Source of the DNA: Aquificaceae bacterium
Lineage (GTDB): Bacteria; Aquificota; Aquificia; Aquificales; Aquificaceae
Direction: 5' to 3'
Length of the DNA: 6,448 bases
Assembly (NCBI GenBank): GCA_027014185.1
Contig: JALWEK010000218.1
Span: forward strand, 1 to 6,448
The notes under the pieces were generated by a model that did no database searches, was not told the DNA's origin, and saw only the letters and a program-made list of their open reading frames with translations. Below are positions 1 to 5,698 of the stretch, piece after piece (the first letter of the stretch is position 1; each line of letters starts with the position of its first letter). Both the position numbers and the translations under genes were made by a program.

Positions 1-365
1 CTTACATAACCGCGATTGTCAGATGCGCACCTCCCGAGAACAAACCCACTAAGGAGGAGATGGAAAACTGCAACCCCTTTCTTGTAAGGGAGCTGGAGGT
101 TCTGAAGGAAGTCAAGGTTATCCTCTGCCTGGGAAGTATAGCTCTGAAGGGGACGCTCATGGCTCTCAAAAACCTCTATCCGGAAGCTAAGCTAAAGGGG
201 ATAAAGTTCGGCCACGACCTTGCTTACAGACCAGAGGGAATTCCGTACACGATCATAACCTCTTACCATCCCAGCAAACAGAACACCCAGACGGGGAGGT
301 TAAGATGGGAGGACTGGGTTAGAGTCTTTGAGAGGGTGAGATCCCTCCTCGAGGATGGGAAGTAG
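1..365 (+). CDS. Uracil-DNA glycosylase, family 5 (UDGb-like), 3' part only
   Basis: This is the C-terminal part (about 120 residues, reading frame from base 3) of a DNA-repair glycosylase that removes uracil, and in family 5 also other deaminated bases, from DNA. The frame is open to the left edge, so the ATG at base 60 is internal. The visible protein opens with VRCAPPENKPT followed by ENCNP; its two cysteines (visible residues 8 and 23) match two of the four iron-sulfur ligands of family 4/5 enzymes. The sequence SYHPSKQNTQTGRL (His at visible residue 89) is the family-5 form of the catalytic loop, unlike the shorter HPS motif of family 4. The N-terminal motif that would carry the other two cysteines lies outside the window. 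The last 66 bases overlap the 3' end of the convergent HAD gene. Strong deamination repair fits a hot habitat, which is inference. Confidence 0.9.
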   Translation, partial: YITAIVRCAPPENKPTKEEMENCNPFLVRELEVLKEVKVILCLGSIALKGTLMALKNLYPEAKLKGIKFGHDLAYRPEGIPYTIITSYHPSKQNTQTGRLRWEDWVRVFERVRSLLEDGK

Positions 366-986
366 CTCCTCCGGGGTGAGACTTTTAATCACCTTAACGG
401 AGGGGTCCACGGACCTGAAGCTCTCCTCGGGAAAGCCTCTGAGAAGGGCAACGAAGTCTATTCCGGAGGAACGGGCCAGCTTAAGGTCGTTGGGACTGTC
501 CCCCACTATGAGGAAGCTCTCCCTGGGAAGGGATGTTGCCTTTTCGAGGAACCTAACATGGGGTTCTCCCTTTTTGAACTCTCCGCCGTCCCATCCGAGG
601 ACGAAGTGGGGTCTAACCTTCCATCCCTTCACGCTCTCTTGGACATACATATGGAGATTGTTGGAGGAAACGGCGACCAGATAGCCCCTTTCCTTTAGCT
701 CCCTGAGGAGAGGTTCCGCCTCGGGAAAAGGTTTAAGATCGTGGAGGACCTTCTCTTTCCACCTTTCGAAGGTCTCCGCAACCTCTCTGTTCTTACCGTT
801 ACCGGGGAAGAGGATCTCGAGCTGTTCCGCGAAGGGAAGTCCGGAGGTCTTCAGGTAGAGTTCTCGCGCCTCCTCTTTACTAAGGCCGTAGTGCTCGCTA
901 ATGAGCTCCCCCGCCTTCCGGGCGTAGATGCCCATGCTGTCGACGAGGGTCCCGTCGAAGTCAAAGATGAGGAGCCTCTTTCTCAT
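300..986 (-). CDS. HAD-superfamily hydrolase (phosphatase), candidate phospho-DIP phosphatase
   Basis: A cytoplasmic 228-residue HAD phosphohydrolase of the phosphoglycolate phosphatase/beta-phosphoglucomutase type. Motif I is DFDGT (nucleophile Asp9, acid/base Asp11), motif II is the Ser at 107-108 in VAVSSN, motif III is Lys139 in FKKGEPH, and motif IV is GDSPND (Asp163, Asp167). Residues 18-85, between motifs I and II, form a helical C1-type cap. All catalytic residues are present. The ATG is supported by GAGGAGG seven bases upstream, inside the end of the nucleotidyltransferase gene, which this gene overlaps by 26 bp. It is the last gene of the five-gene run. The family alone does not give the substrate. 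The position after the two DIP-synthesis genes suggests it removes the phosphate from phospho-DIP, but general phosphoglycolate or sugar-phosphate clean-up is equally possible. Its C-terminal tail is encoded antisense to the glycosylase gene. Confidence 0.9.
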   Translation of the reverse strand: MRKRLLIFDFDGTLVDSMGIYARKAGELISEHYGLSKEEARELYLKTSGLPFAEQLEILFPGNGKNREVAETFERWKEKVLHDLKPFPEAEPLLRELKERGYLVAVSSNNLHMYVQESVKGWKVRPHFVLGWDGGEFKKGEPHVRFLEKATSLPRESFLIVGDSPNDLKLARSSGIDFVALLRGFPEESFRSVDPSVKVIKSLTPEELLPILEEGSHPLKDSNPVLPS

Positions 987-1671
987 ACCAGGTCCTCCTC
1001 AGGTCCGAGACCGTGTCCACCTCGTAGAACTTAACATCGTCTATCCAGACCACCTTTACCTCTCCCAGCTTTGCCAGCTCGTTGAAAACGTCCTCCACCT
1101 TTCCCTTGCCTTTCAATCTATTGAAGACCTCTTTTGCGGTCCTCCAGAACCTCTCCACCGAGTCTTTCCCCACGTAGGCGAGGCCCGTGTAGGCTCCCTC
1201 GTAGTCCTTGAGCTTTTTGTCCATGTAGATCAGTTTCTCCGCGCTCACTCTTACCTTCATCTCGTCCTCGAATATCTTCCGTGTTCCCCTCCTGTGGCAG
1301 GCCACCTGAACTCCCCTTCTGCCTTCTGGGAAGAACTCCCATACCTCTGAGGGGAAGATGTGGTCCGCGTTCGCCACCACGAAGTCCTCTTTCAGCAGAT
1401 CCCTGGCCCTGAGGAGGGTATATAGGTTCCCGGGGAAAAGGTTCTTGACCTTGAGTATCTTTACCTCTGGATATCTCTCCCCCACATACTTTTCTAAAAG
1501 CTCGTGCATGTATCCCGCCACGATGATGATCTCCTCGCAGGCCTCCGATAGGTAGGAGATGACGTAGTCTATGATCCTTTTACCTCCCACCGGGAGGAGG
1601 GGCTTCGGTATGTAAGAGGTTATGGGTCTGAGCCTGCTTCCCTTCCCTGCGGAGAGGATCACTCCCCTCAT
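961..1671 (-). CDS. Sugar/inositol-phosphate nucleotidyltransferase, probable CTP:inositol-1-phosphate cytidylyltransferase (IPCT)
   Basis: A soluble 236-residue enzyme of the nucleotidyl-transferase (GT-A fold) family, predicted to make CDP-inositol from CTP and L-myo-inositol-1-phosphate. The N-terminus has the nucleotide-binding signature LSAGKGSRLRP (Gly9, Gly11, Arg13) followed by PKPLLPVGGK (Lys23). NLYTLLRA (from Asn82) and NADH (Asp103) fit the nucleotide and metal site, and YEVDT (Glu217, Asp219) supplies the second metal ligand. The specific assignment comes from the neighbour: a CDP-alcohol phosphotransferase gene ends 3 bp upstream, and in several hyperthermophiles the two activities are one fused protein. 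Another CDP- or dTDP-sugar product cannot be excluded from the sequence alone. The start is supported by GAGGAG seven bases upstream. The 3' end overlaps the HAD gene by 26 bp. Confidence 0.88.
   Translation of the reverse strand: MRGVILSAGKGSRLRPITSYIPKPLLPVGGKRIIDYVISYLSEACEEIIIVAGYMHELLEKYVGERYPEVKILKVKNLFPGNLYTLLRARDLLKEDFVVANADHIFPSEVWEFFPEGRRGVQVACHRRGTRKIFEDEMKVRVSAEKLIYMDKKLKDYEGAYTGLAYVGKDSVERFWRTAKEVFNRLKGKGKVEDVFNELAKLGEVKVVWIDDVKFYEVDTVSDLRRTWYEKEAPHL
994..1000 (-). promoter_or_regulatory. Ribosome binding site for the HAD hydrolase gene
   Basis: GAGGAGG on the minus strand, seven bases before the ATG at 986 and inside the nucleotidyltransferase coding region. It supports the start that overlaps the upstream gene by 26 bp. 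Confidence 0.7.
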
Positions 1672-1674
1672 CTC

Positions 1675-2232
1675 TCAGCTCCTCAGCGCATGGAAGAGCC
1701 TGTGCAGGGCGGAGAGGTTTGAAACGATAGCCAGCGTATATAAGGTAAAGCAGGGAGCGCTCAGGATCAAGCCTATAAAGAGTATTAGGTTCCTCATGTC
1801 CCTCGAGCCGAAGGTGGCGGTAGAGCTCTTGCCCTCCGCCTCCGCCTTGGCCCTTATGTAGGGAACGAGGGAAGAGCCTATCATGGCAAAGACGCCAGCG
1901 AGCAGACAACTCTCCTCGTAAAGAAGCAGGGCACCTATGAGCAGTAGATCCGTATATCTGTCGAGGACCGCGTCCAGGATCGCTCCCTCCCTCGAGCTAA
2001 TTCCCCTCTCCCTAGCCAGATCCCCGTCCAGGGAGTCCAGGAGCGCCCCCGCGTATACGAGGAGTCCCGCCAGGGGAAGAAGTCCCTTCACTATGGTGAG
2101 GGGAGCGAGGATCCCCGAGAGGAGGAAGGAAAAGAGAGTTATCCTGTTCGGAGTTATCCACTCAACGTTTCTGAGCCTCTTTGCGAGGGGGACGGTGAAC
2201 TTTTTATTGAGAGCCTCCACCATACCTCTCAT
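1675..2232 (-). CDS. CDP-alcohol phosphatidyltransferase-family membrane enzyme, probable di-myo-inositol phosphate phosphate synthase (DIPPS)
   Basis: An integral membrane protein of 185 residues with a complete CDP-alcohol phosphotransferase signature, D66xxD69G70xxA73R74 then G83xxxD87xxxD91. Those Asp residues bind the catalytic metals. Hydrophobic helices surround it at about 31-47, 51-65, 93-124 and 146-172. ITPNRIT at 26-32 is typical of the N-terminal region of the family. Next to the cytidylyltransferase gene the best prediction is condensation of CDP-inositol with inositol-1-phosphate to phospho-DIP, a precursor of a thermoprotective solute. Alternatives are phosphatidylinositol-phosphate or phosphatidylglycerophosphate synthesis. 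Two ATGs are possible, at 2232 and three codons later at 2223; the first is preferred because GAGGAGG lies seven bases before it. The gene overlaps the end of the GDPD gene by 29 bp. Synthase and cytidylyltransferase are separate here and in the reverse of the fused-protein order. Confidence 0.88.
   Translation of the reverse strand: MRGMVEALNKKFTVPLAKRLRNVEWITPNRITLFSFLLSGILAPLTIVKGLLPLAGLLVYAGALLDSLDGDLARERGISSREGAILDAVLDRYTDLLLIGALLLYEESCLLAGVFAMIGSSLVPYIRAKAEAEGKSSTATFGSRDMRNLILFIGLILSAPCFTLYTLAIVSNLSALHRLFHALRS
1679..1684 (-). promoter_or_regulatory. Ribosome binding site for the nucleotidyltransferase gene
   Basis: GAGGAG on the minus strand sits seven bases before the ATG at 1671 and lies in the last codons of the phosphotransferase gene. 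This spacing equals that of the DIPPS and HAD sites. Confidence 0.7.
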
Positions 2233-2911
2233 CGACCATCCTCCTCACGAGGGGAGGGTCGTTGGTGCATACACCGTAGAGGGGAAGCTCCAAAAGCCCC
2301 TCCAAAACCTCCTCCCTCTCCTCGTGCCAGCTTATCACCTCCACTCCCCTATCTCTTAAATATTCTATCCACTCCCTGCTCAGAAGTTCGTGGGGGTAAG
2401 GGTGGCGGGCCTCCCAGGCGGGAAGGATAAACTGAGCACCCGCATCCCTGCACAGCAGGTAGGCGCTCTCGGCACTCACCACGCTCCCGAGTAGGAAGCA
2501 GGTCCTCACATCAGGGCTCAGTTTCTTGAACTCTTTGAGGAAGACTGCGTCGAATGAGCCCACTATAAAGAGGTCCCTCTTCGCATCCCTGAGCTTTCGG
2601 GAAAGAACCTCCGAGAGCCTCCTGTCCTTTACCTCAAGAAAGAACCCCTTTCCTTCCTTTAAAAGCTCCAGGATCTCGTCGAGTGTGGGGTTTCCTGGGG
2701 CTTTGTCTTTCAGCTCCTGGAGGGTTTGTTCCGCGATACGCACTCCTCCCAGGTAATAGTCGTGGAAAATGAAGATCTCTCCCTCCTCCGTCATCTGGAG
2801 GTCCACCTCACACATATCCGCCCCAGACTTGAAGGCTTCTTTTATGGATGTGAGTGTGTTGTCCCCGAACCTGATGCTGTACCCCCTGTGGGCTATCACG
2901 AGCGGTCTCAC
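2204..2911 (-). CDS. Glycerophosphodiester phosphodiesterase family protein (GDPD)
   Basis: A 235-residue TIM-barrel phosphodiesterase without a signal peptide, so probably cytoplasmic, like UgpQ-type enzymes. The family hydrolyses glycerophosphodiesters to glycerol-3-phosphate and an alcohol. Visible motifs are IAHRG (His8, Arg9), ADMCEVDLQ (Glu35, Asp37), FHD (His50), FLEVK (Glu93, Lys95), Trp195 and the C-terminal TNDP (216-219). The usual PENT metal-binding motif reads GDNT, so a conserved Glu is replaced by Asp17; activity is probably retained but specificity or metal binding may differ. The start is GTG, overlapping the previous stop codon by four bases, with AAGGAG nine bases upstream. 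Its position before the DIP-synthesis genes suggests the substrate is an inositol phosphodiester such as DIP or glycero-phospho-inositol, or that it recycles glycerophosphoinositol from lipids. That is inference. Confidence 0.9.
   Translation of the reverse strand: MRPLVIAHRGYSIRFGDNTLTSIKEAFKSGADMCEVDLQMTEEGEIFIFHDYYLGGVRIAEQTLQELKDKAPGNPTLDEILELLKEGKGFFLEVKDRRLSEVLSRKLRDAKRDLFIVGSFDAVFLKEFKKLSPDVRTCFLLGSVVSAESAYLLCRDAGAQFILPAWEARHPYPHELLSREWIEYLRDRGVEVISWHEEREEVLEGLLELPLYGVCTNDPPLVRRMVDERYGGGSQ
2240..2246 (-). promoter_or_regulatory. Ribosome binding site deciding the start of the DIPPS gene
   Basis: GAGGAGG read on the minus strand lies seven bases before the ATG at 2232, inside the end of the GDPD gene. 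It favours this start over the second ATG three codons downstream. Confidence 0.75.
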
Positions 2912-4605
2912 AATCCCGATCTCCTTGAAAGCAGTATCCTGTCAAGCTCTGAGACGTTGATTAGCCTCCTTCCAACGTCAAGGATCAAGGAGAATACGAT
3001 AACTATCCTAAGGAGTGGAAGAATTTCCCCTTCCTTCAAAAGGAAGGATACCATCTCATCGCTATATCTGAGCCATCCCCAGAGGAGGAAGAGGGCTATA
3101 AGAATTGAAAGGATGGTAGTGATTAGGAAGTGGAGGATGCTTTCCCTAAAGCGGAACTTGATTGAGAGCCAAAGGAAATATAGGGATATAACTATAAGCG
3201 TGGAGTAAACATCCACTTTAGAGTTCCTCTCAGGAAGGATCAAGGCCTTGAGAAAGTCCTCACTTAAAAAGATTCCAAGCATCAAGAAGGCAGCGACGAT
3301 GAGAGAAACCATGTCCCTGATAGTAAAGCTCTCGCTTAACTTCTCCACAAGCCTATATCCCCTGTGTGTCTTTACCAGGAAGTTGAGGAGCCTCTCCCCC
3401 ACGCCGTCTCTATGTCCCGGAAAGAGAGGAGGTATCTCCACGGGAAAAGAGAGTAATTCCTTCAGTTCCTCGTTTCCTCCTTCACGGACCAGCCTGTAAG
3501 GATTCTCCTTTACCGAGCAGAGCCACTCCCCAATGGCTATTCCCGCTATTAGCATCTCATTGTAAAGATGTCCCTCCTTTGAAAACCATCTGTCTTTCAT
3601 ATCAGTAAGGGCTTTTAGAGATTTCAGAACCTTTTTATCTAGGGGATCTTCGATAAGAAGGAGCTTGGCTCTTAGATACATTGCCCTTAGGCTGACTGCC
3701 CTCAGCTCGTAGGGATCTATCCTGTTGAGAAACTTTCTGGCCTCTTCGAGGGACCTTTCCACCTTCATTCTGAGAGCAGGATCGAGGAACTCCCGGGACG
3801 CTTTCAGGGCTCTCACCGCGTTGAATGTGTTGTCCACGTTAGGGCTCCCCTCGGGGGAGTCAGACCAGCCTCCCTCCTTCTGCCTTTTCAGAAGCCACTT
3901 TACCGCCCTGTTTATCAGTATCTTGTCCTCTTCTCTTCCTAGAAGGCAGAGGGAGTAAAGGGCCAGGGAGGTGGCCCCGCCTATGCATGAGTCCAGGTCT
4001 TTTAGCTCCTCCGGGAGAAGGTCCGTGTGCCAGGCAGCCTCATCCTCGCCAACGCAGACACGCTTGAGGAGGAAGCTCCTCATGCTTTCGATCGCCTGCG
4101 AGTAAGTTTTTATGTCGAACCTGTAAAGTACGTGGAGGAACCTAGCCGTGGTCCCCACTTCCAGTAGGGCTCCCTCTACAGGGCCCGGAGAGGCGAGGCC
4201 TCCTCCACGGAGGGAGCGGACGAGGTAATCCACAGCTTTTCTGACTTTAGGATTCTCCCCTGAGCCCAGAAGGAGTGCAAGCTCCACAGTTCTGTATGTG
4301 GCTCCCGAATTGGGAACAATTCCGTCCACCGAGAAGCTCCCATCTTCCCTCTGGAGGGAGAGAACGTAGCCAAGCAGGCAGGCTAAGGGAACGGGGATTC
4401 CCTTCCTGAACCAAGTTTCCAAAATCCTCAGATCTATCCAAGCCTCCACGGGGATACCATATTCGATCAGGAGGTCCCTCCTGCTCAGGCTCACTTCGGG
4501 ATCGGGAATTTCAGAATGGTAGAGGTCGTAAAGCATACTGTAAACTCTCCTCCAGGTGCTCGAACTCTGGGAGATGTGGTACAGGTCGAGAGGAATGGCT
4601 CCCAT
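2908..4605 (-). CDS. Squalene-cyclase/prenyltransferase-like alpha-toroid protein with four C-terminal membrane helices, function unknown
   Basis: This 565-residue protein matches no enzyme I can name. Residues about 60-370 look like the alpha/alpha-toroid of squalene cyclases and protein prenyltransferase beta subunits. Two clear QW-type motifs occur: Y80-V-x3-Q85-x3-G89-x-F91 and W237-L-x3-Q242-xx-G245-x-W247. Each is followed by a helix resembling the inner helices of the family, such as NVDNTFNAVRAL at 256-267. The DxDD protonation motif of class II cyclases is absent; DLDSC at 203-207 stands where an Asp-rich or zinc-binding DxC motif might be. Residues about 428-447, 464-481, 489-512 and 528-545 form four predicted membrane helices ending in a basic tail (RRSGL). 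There is no signal peptide, so the toroid is probably cytoplasmic. The ATG is the first possible in the frame (an in-frame TAA lies two codons upstream) and has no Shine-Dalgarno. It heads the five-gene run and overlaps the GDPD start by 4 bp. The 3' half is markedly richer in A+T than the 5' half. Confidence 0.8.
   Translation of the reverse strand: MGAIPLDLYHISQSSSTWRRVYSMLYDLYHSEIPDPEVSLSRRDLLIEYGIPVEAWIDLRILETWFRKGIPVPLACLLGYVLSLQREDGSFSVDGIVPNSGATYRTVELALLLGSGENPKVRKAVDYLVRSLRGGGLASPGPVEGALLEVGTTARFLHVLYRFDIKTYSQAIESMRSFLLKRVCVGEDEAAWHTDLLPEELKDLDSCIGGATSLALYSLCLLGREEDKILINRAVKWLLKRQKEGGWSDSPEGSPNVDNTFNAVRALKASREFLDPALRMKVERSLEEARKFLNRIDPYELRAVSLRAMYLRAKLLLIEDPLDKKVLKSLKALTDMKDRWFSKEGHLYNEMLIAGIAIGEWLCSVKENPYRLVREGGNEELKELLSFPVEIPPLFPGHRDGVGERLLNFLVKTHRGYRLVEKLSESFTIRDMVSLIVAAFLMLGIFLSEDFLKALILPERNSKVDVYSTLIVISLYFLWLSIKFRFRESILHFLITTILSILIALFLLWGWLRYSDEMVSFLLKEGEILPLLRIVIVFSLILDVGRRLINVSELDRILLSRRSGL
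2921..2926 (-). promoter_or_regulatory. Ribosome binding site for the GTG start of the GDPD gene
   Basis: AAGGAG read on the minus strand lies nine bases before the GTG at 2911, within the last codons of the toroid gene. It supports a non-ATG start that overlaps the upstream TGA as GTGA. Confidence 0.7.
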
Positions 4606-4626
4606 AGGTTATAGTATTTTATCTCC
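4606..4626. promoter_or_regulatory. Divergent start region between the toroid gene and nadC, possible overlapping promoters
   Basis: Only 21 bp separate the two divergent ATGs, and this is the most A+T-rich short stretch nearby. On the plus strand TATAGT (4610-4615) resembles a -10 box and would place transcription start at or just before the nadC ATG. On the minus strand TAAAAT (4621-4616) would do the same for the toroid gene. Neither gene has a Shine-Dalgarno, so leaderless transcripts from overlapping promoters are possible. No convincing -35 boxes were found, and the upstream elements would lie inside the opposite coding regions. Confidence 0.4.
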
Positions 4627-5451
4627 ATGAACAGGTTCTTTGTACGTTCCCAGCTCCAATGCTTCCTCGAGGAGGATCTCGGGACGGGAGATCTAACGAC
4701 GGAGCTCATAGTCTCGGAAGAGACCGCTCGCGCGGTGATAAAAGCCAAGGAAAGAGGGATCCTCGCAGGGCTCCCCTTTGTTCAGGAGCTCTTCCTCATG
4801 CTCGGGGGTGTTTACGTGAAGCCTCTCACAAGCGAGGGCTCTGAGTTCAGGGAAGGCGATACTATCCTCGAGCTCGAGGGAAGGGCGGAGATAATCCTGA
4901 GCGCGGAGAGGCTCGCCCTGAACCTGCTCCAGAGCCTCTCGGGAATAGCGACTAGGACTAGGGAGTTCGTTAAGGCACTCGAGGGAACGGGGATAAAGAT
5001 TCTTGATACGAGAAAGACCACCCCTGGGTACAGGTTCTTTGAGAAGTACGCTGTAAGGGTTGGAGGAGGTTCCAACCACAGGTACGCTCTATACGATATG
5101 GTTCTCATAAAGGACAACCACAAAAAGGTCGCGGGAGGGATCGAGGAGGCGGTAAGGCGCGTGAAGGAGAGGGTCAGCCCCGCTTACAGGATAGAGGTCG
5201 AGGTGGAGAACCTTGAAGAGCTTGAAAAGGCCATCGAGCTCGGCGTGGATATGGTGATGCTCGATAACTTCTCCCCCGAAGAGGTAAGGGAAGCTGTAAA
5301 GATAGTTAAAGGTACGTCTAGGATAGAGGTCTCCGGCAACATAACGCTTCAAAACGTAAGGGAATACGCTATCGAAGGGGTTAATTACATCTCCTCTGGT
5401 TCGATCATCTACGGCGCTTCTTGGATCGACCTTTCTTTGAAGGTTCTTTGA
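4627..5451 (+). CDS. nadC: Nicotinate-nucleotide pyrophosphorylase (carboxylating), quinolinate phosphoribosyltransferase
   Basis: NadC converts quinolinate and PRPP to nicotinate mononucleotide, CO2 and pyrophosphate in de novo NAD synthesis, in the cytoplasm. The 274-residue length is normal for the family. The N-terminal EEDLGTGDLTT (15-25), SAERLALNLLQSLSGIATRT (92-111), LDTRKTTPGYR (126-136), GGGSNHRYAL (146-155), IKDNHK (161-166), EVEVENL (190-196), MLDNFS (211-216) and EVSGNIT (234-240) are all present, covering the substrate-binding Arg, Lys and His residues and the Glu/Asp metal ligands. Near the C-terminus the usual THS tripeptide reads IYG (261-263), a mild variation. The ATG is the only plausible start, with an in-frame TAG at 4612-4614 and no upstream Shine-Dalgarno. 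The start lies 21 bp from the divergent toroid gene, and the 3' end overlaps ftsL by 47 bp. Confidence 0.97.
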   Translation: MNRFFVRSQLQCFLEEDLGTGDLTTELIVSEETARAVIKAKERGILAGLPFVQELFLMLGGVYVKPLTSEGSEFREGDTILELEGRAEIILSAERLALNLLQSLSGIATRTREFVKALEGTGIKILDTRKTTPGYRFFEKYAVRVGGGSNHRYALYDMVLIKDNHKKVAGGIEEAVRRVKERVSPAYRIEVEVENLEELEKAIELGVDMVMLDNFSPEEVREAVKIVKGTSRIEVSGNITLQNVREYAIEGVNYISSGSIIYGASWIDLSLKVL

Positions 5452-5698
5452 AGAGTATAAGGGCGAACTCCTCCCAGTTGAAGGGCTTAAAACCACGCCT
5501 CAGGGCGTATCTTTCGAGCTCCTTTATGTTTAGCATCCTTTCTATCTCCGCACGGAGGCGGAGGTTCTCTTCCTTCAGGCTCTTGTATGTACTGAGTTTC
5601 TGGGAGTGTTCCTTGAGGACCTTTATAGAGTAGGCGGAGTATATCATGTTGGCGAGAAGTATAAGAACGCCCAGGCCTACCAGCAGAAACGGGTTCAT
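5405..5698 (-). CDS. ftsL: FtsL-like septum-formation protein
   Basis: A small bitopic membrane protein of 97 residues with the FtsL plan: a very short cytoplasmic N-terminus, one membrane helix at about 4-22, and a coiled-coil-prone segment at about 25-58 ([12 protein letters not shown] to EIERMLNI). [18 protein letters not shown] (60-77) then resembles the conserved end of the FtsL periplasmic domain. FtsL works with FtsB and FtsQ to recruit and activate FtsW/FtsI at the septum. The family is poorly conserved in sequence, so the call rests largely on topology and position: the ATG overlaps the rsmH stop as ATGA, the order usual in the division and cell-wall cluster. GGGGAG lies five bases before the ATG. 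The last ten residues are almost all basic ([10 protein letters not shown]) and are encoded antisense to the end of nadC. A partner ftsI does not follow on this strand. Confidence 0.8.
   Translation of the reverse strand: MNPFLLVGLGVLILLANMIYSAYSIKVLKEHSQKLSTYKSLKEENLRLRAEIERMLNIKELERYALRRGFKPFNWEEFALILFKEPSKKGRSKKRRR

Noticed and set aside
60..62. ATG as the start of the glycosylase gene, with an upstream AGGAGG-like sequence
   Set aside because: The frame continues upstream to base 3 with the conserved VRCAPPENKPT segment, so this ATG is internal and the AAGGAGGAG is coding sequence.
203..207. Expectation of iron-sulfur glycosylase family 4 rather than family 5
   Set aside because: The catalytic loop has the extended HPSKQNTQTGRL form of family 5, not the short family-4 form.
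1937..2359. Plus-strand open frame of 140 codons opposite the DIPPS and GDPD genes
   Set aside because: It is a shadow frame in a G+C-rich region; the minus-strand genes carry complete catalytic motifs and ribosome binding sites.
3029..3047. Perfect 8-bp inverted repeat with a 3-base loop (CCTTCCTT / AAGGAAGG)
   Set aside because: It lies inside the toroid gene between two membrane helices, has no following T run on either strand, and is made of simple repeats common in this purine-rich coding strand, so it is not supported as a terminator.
4491..4748. Minus-strand open frame of 85 codons crossing the divergent gap
   Set aside because: It covers the starts of both nadC and the toroid gene in other frames and has no recognisable domain, whereas both covered genes are well supported.
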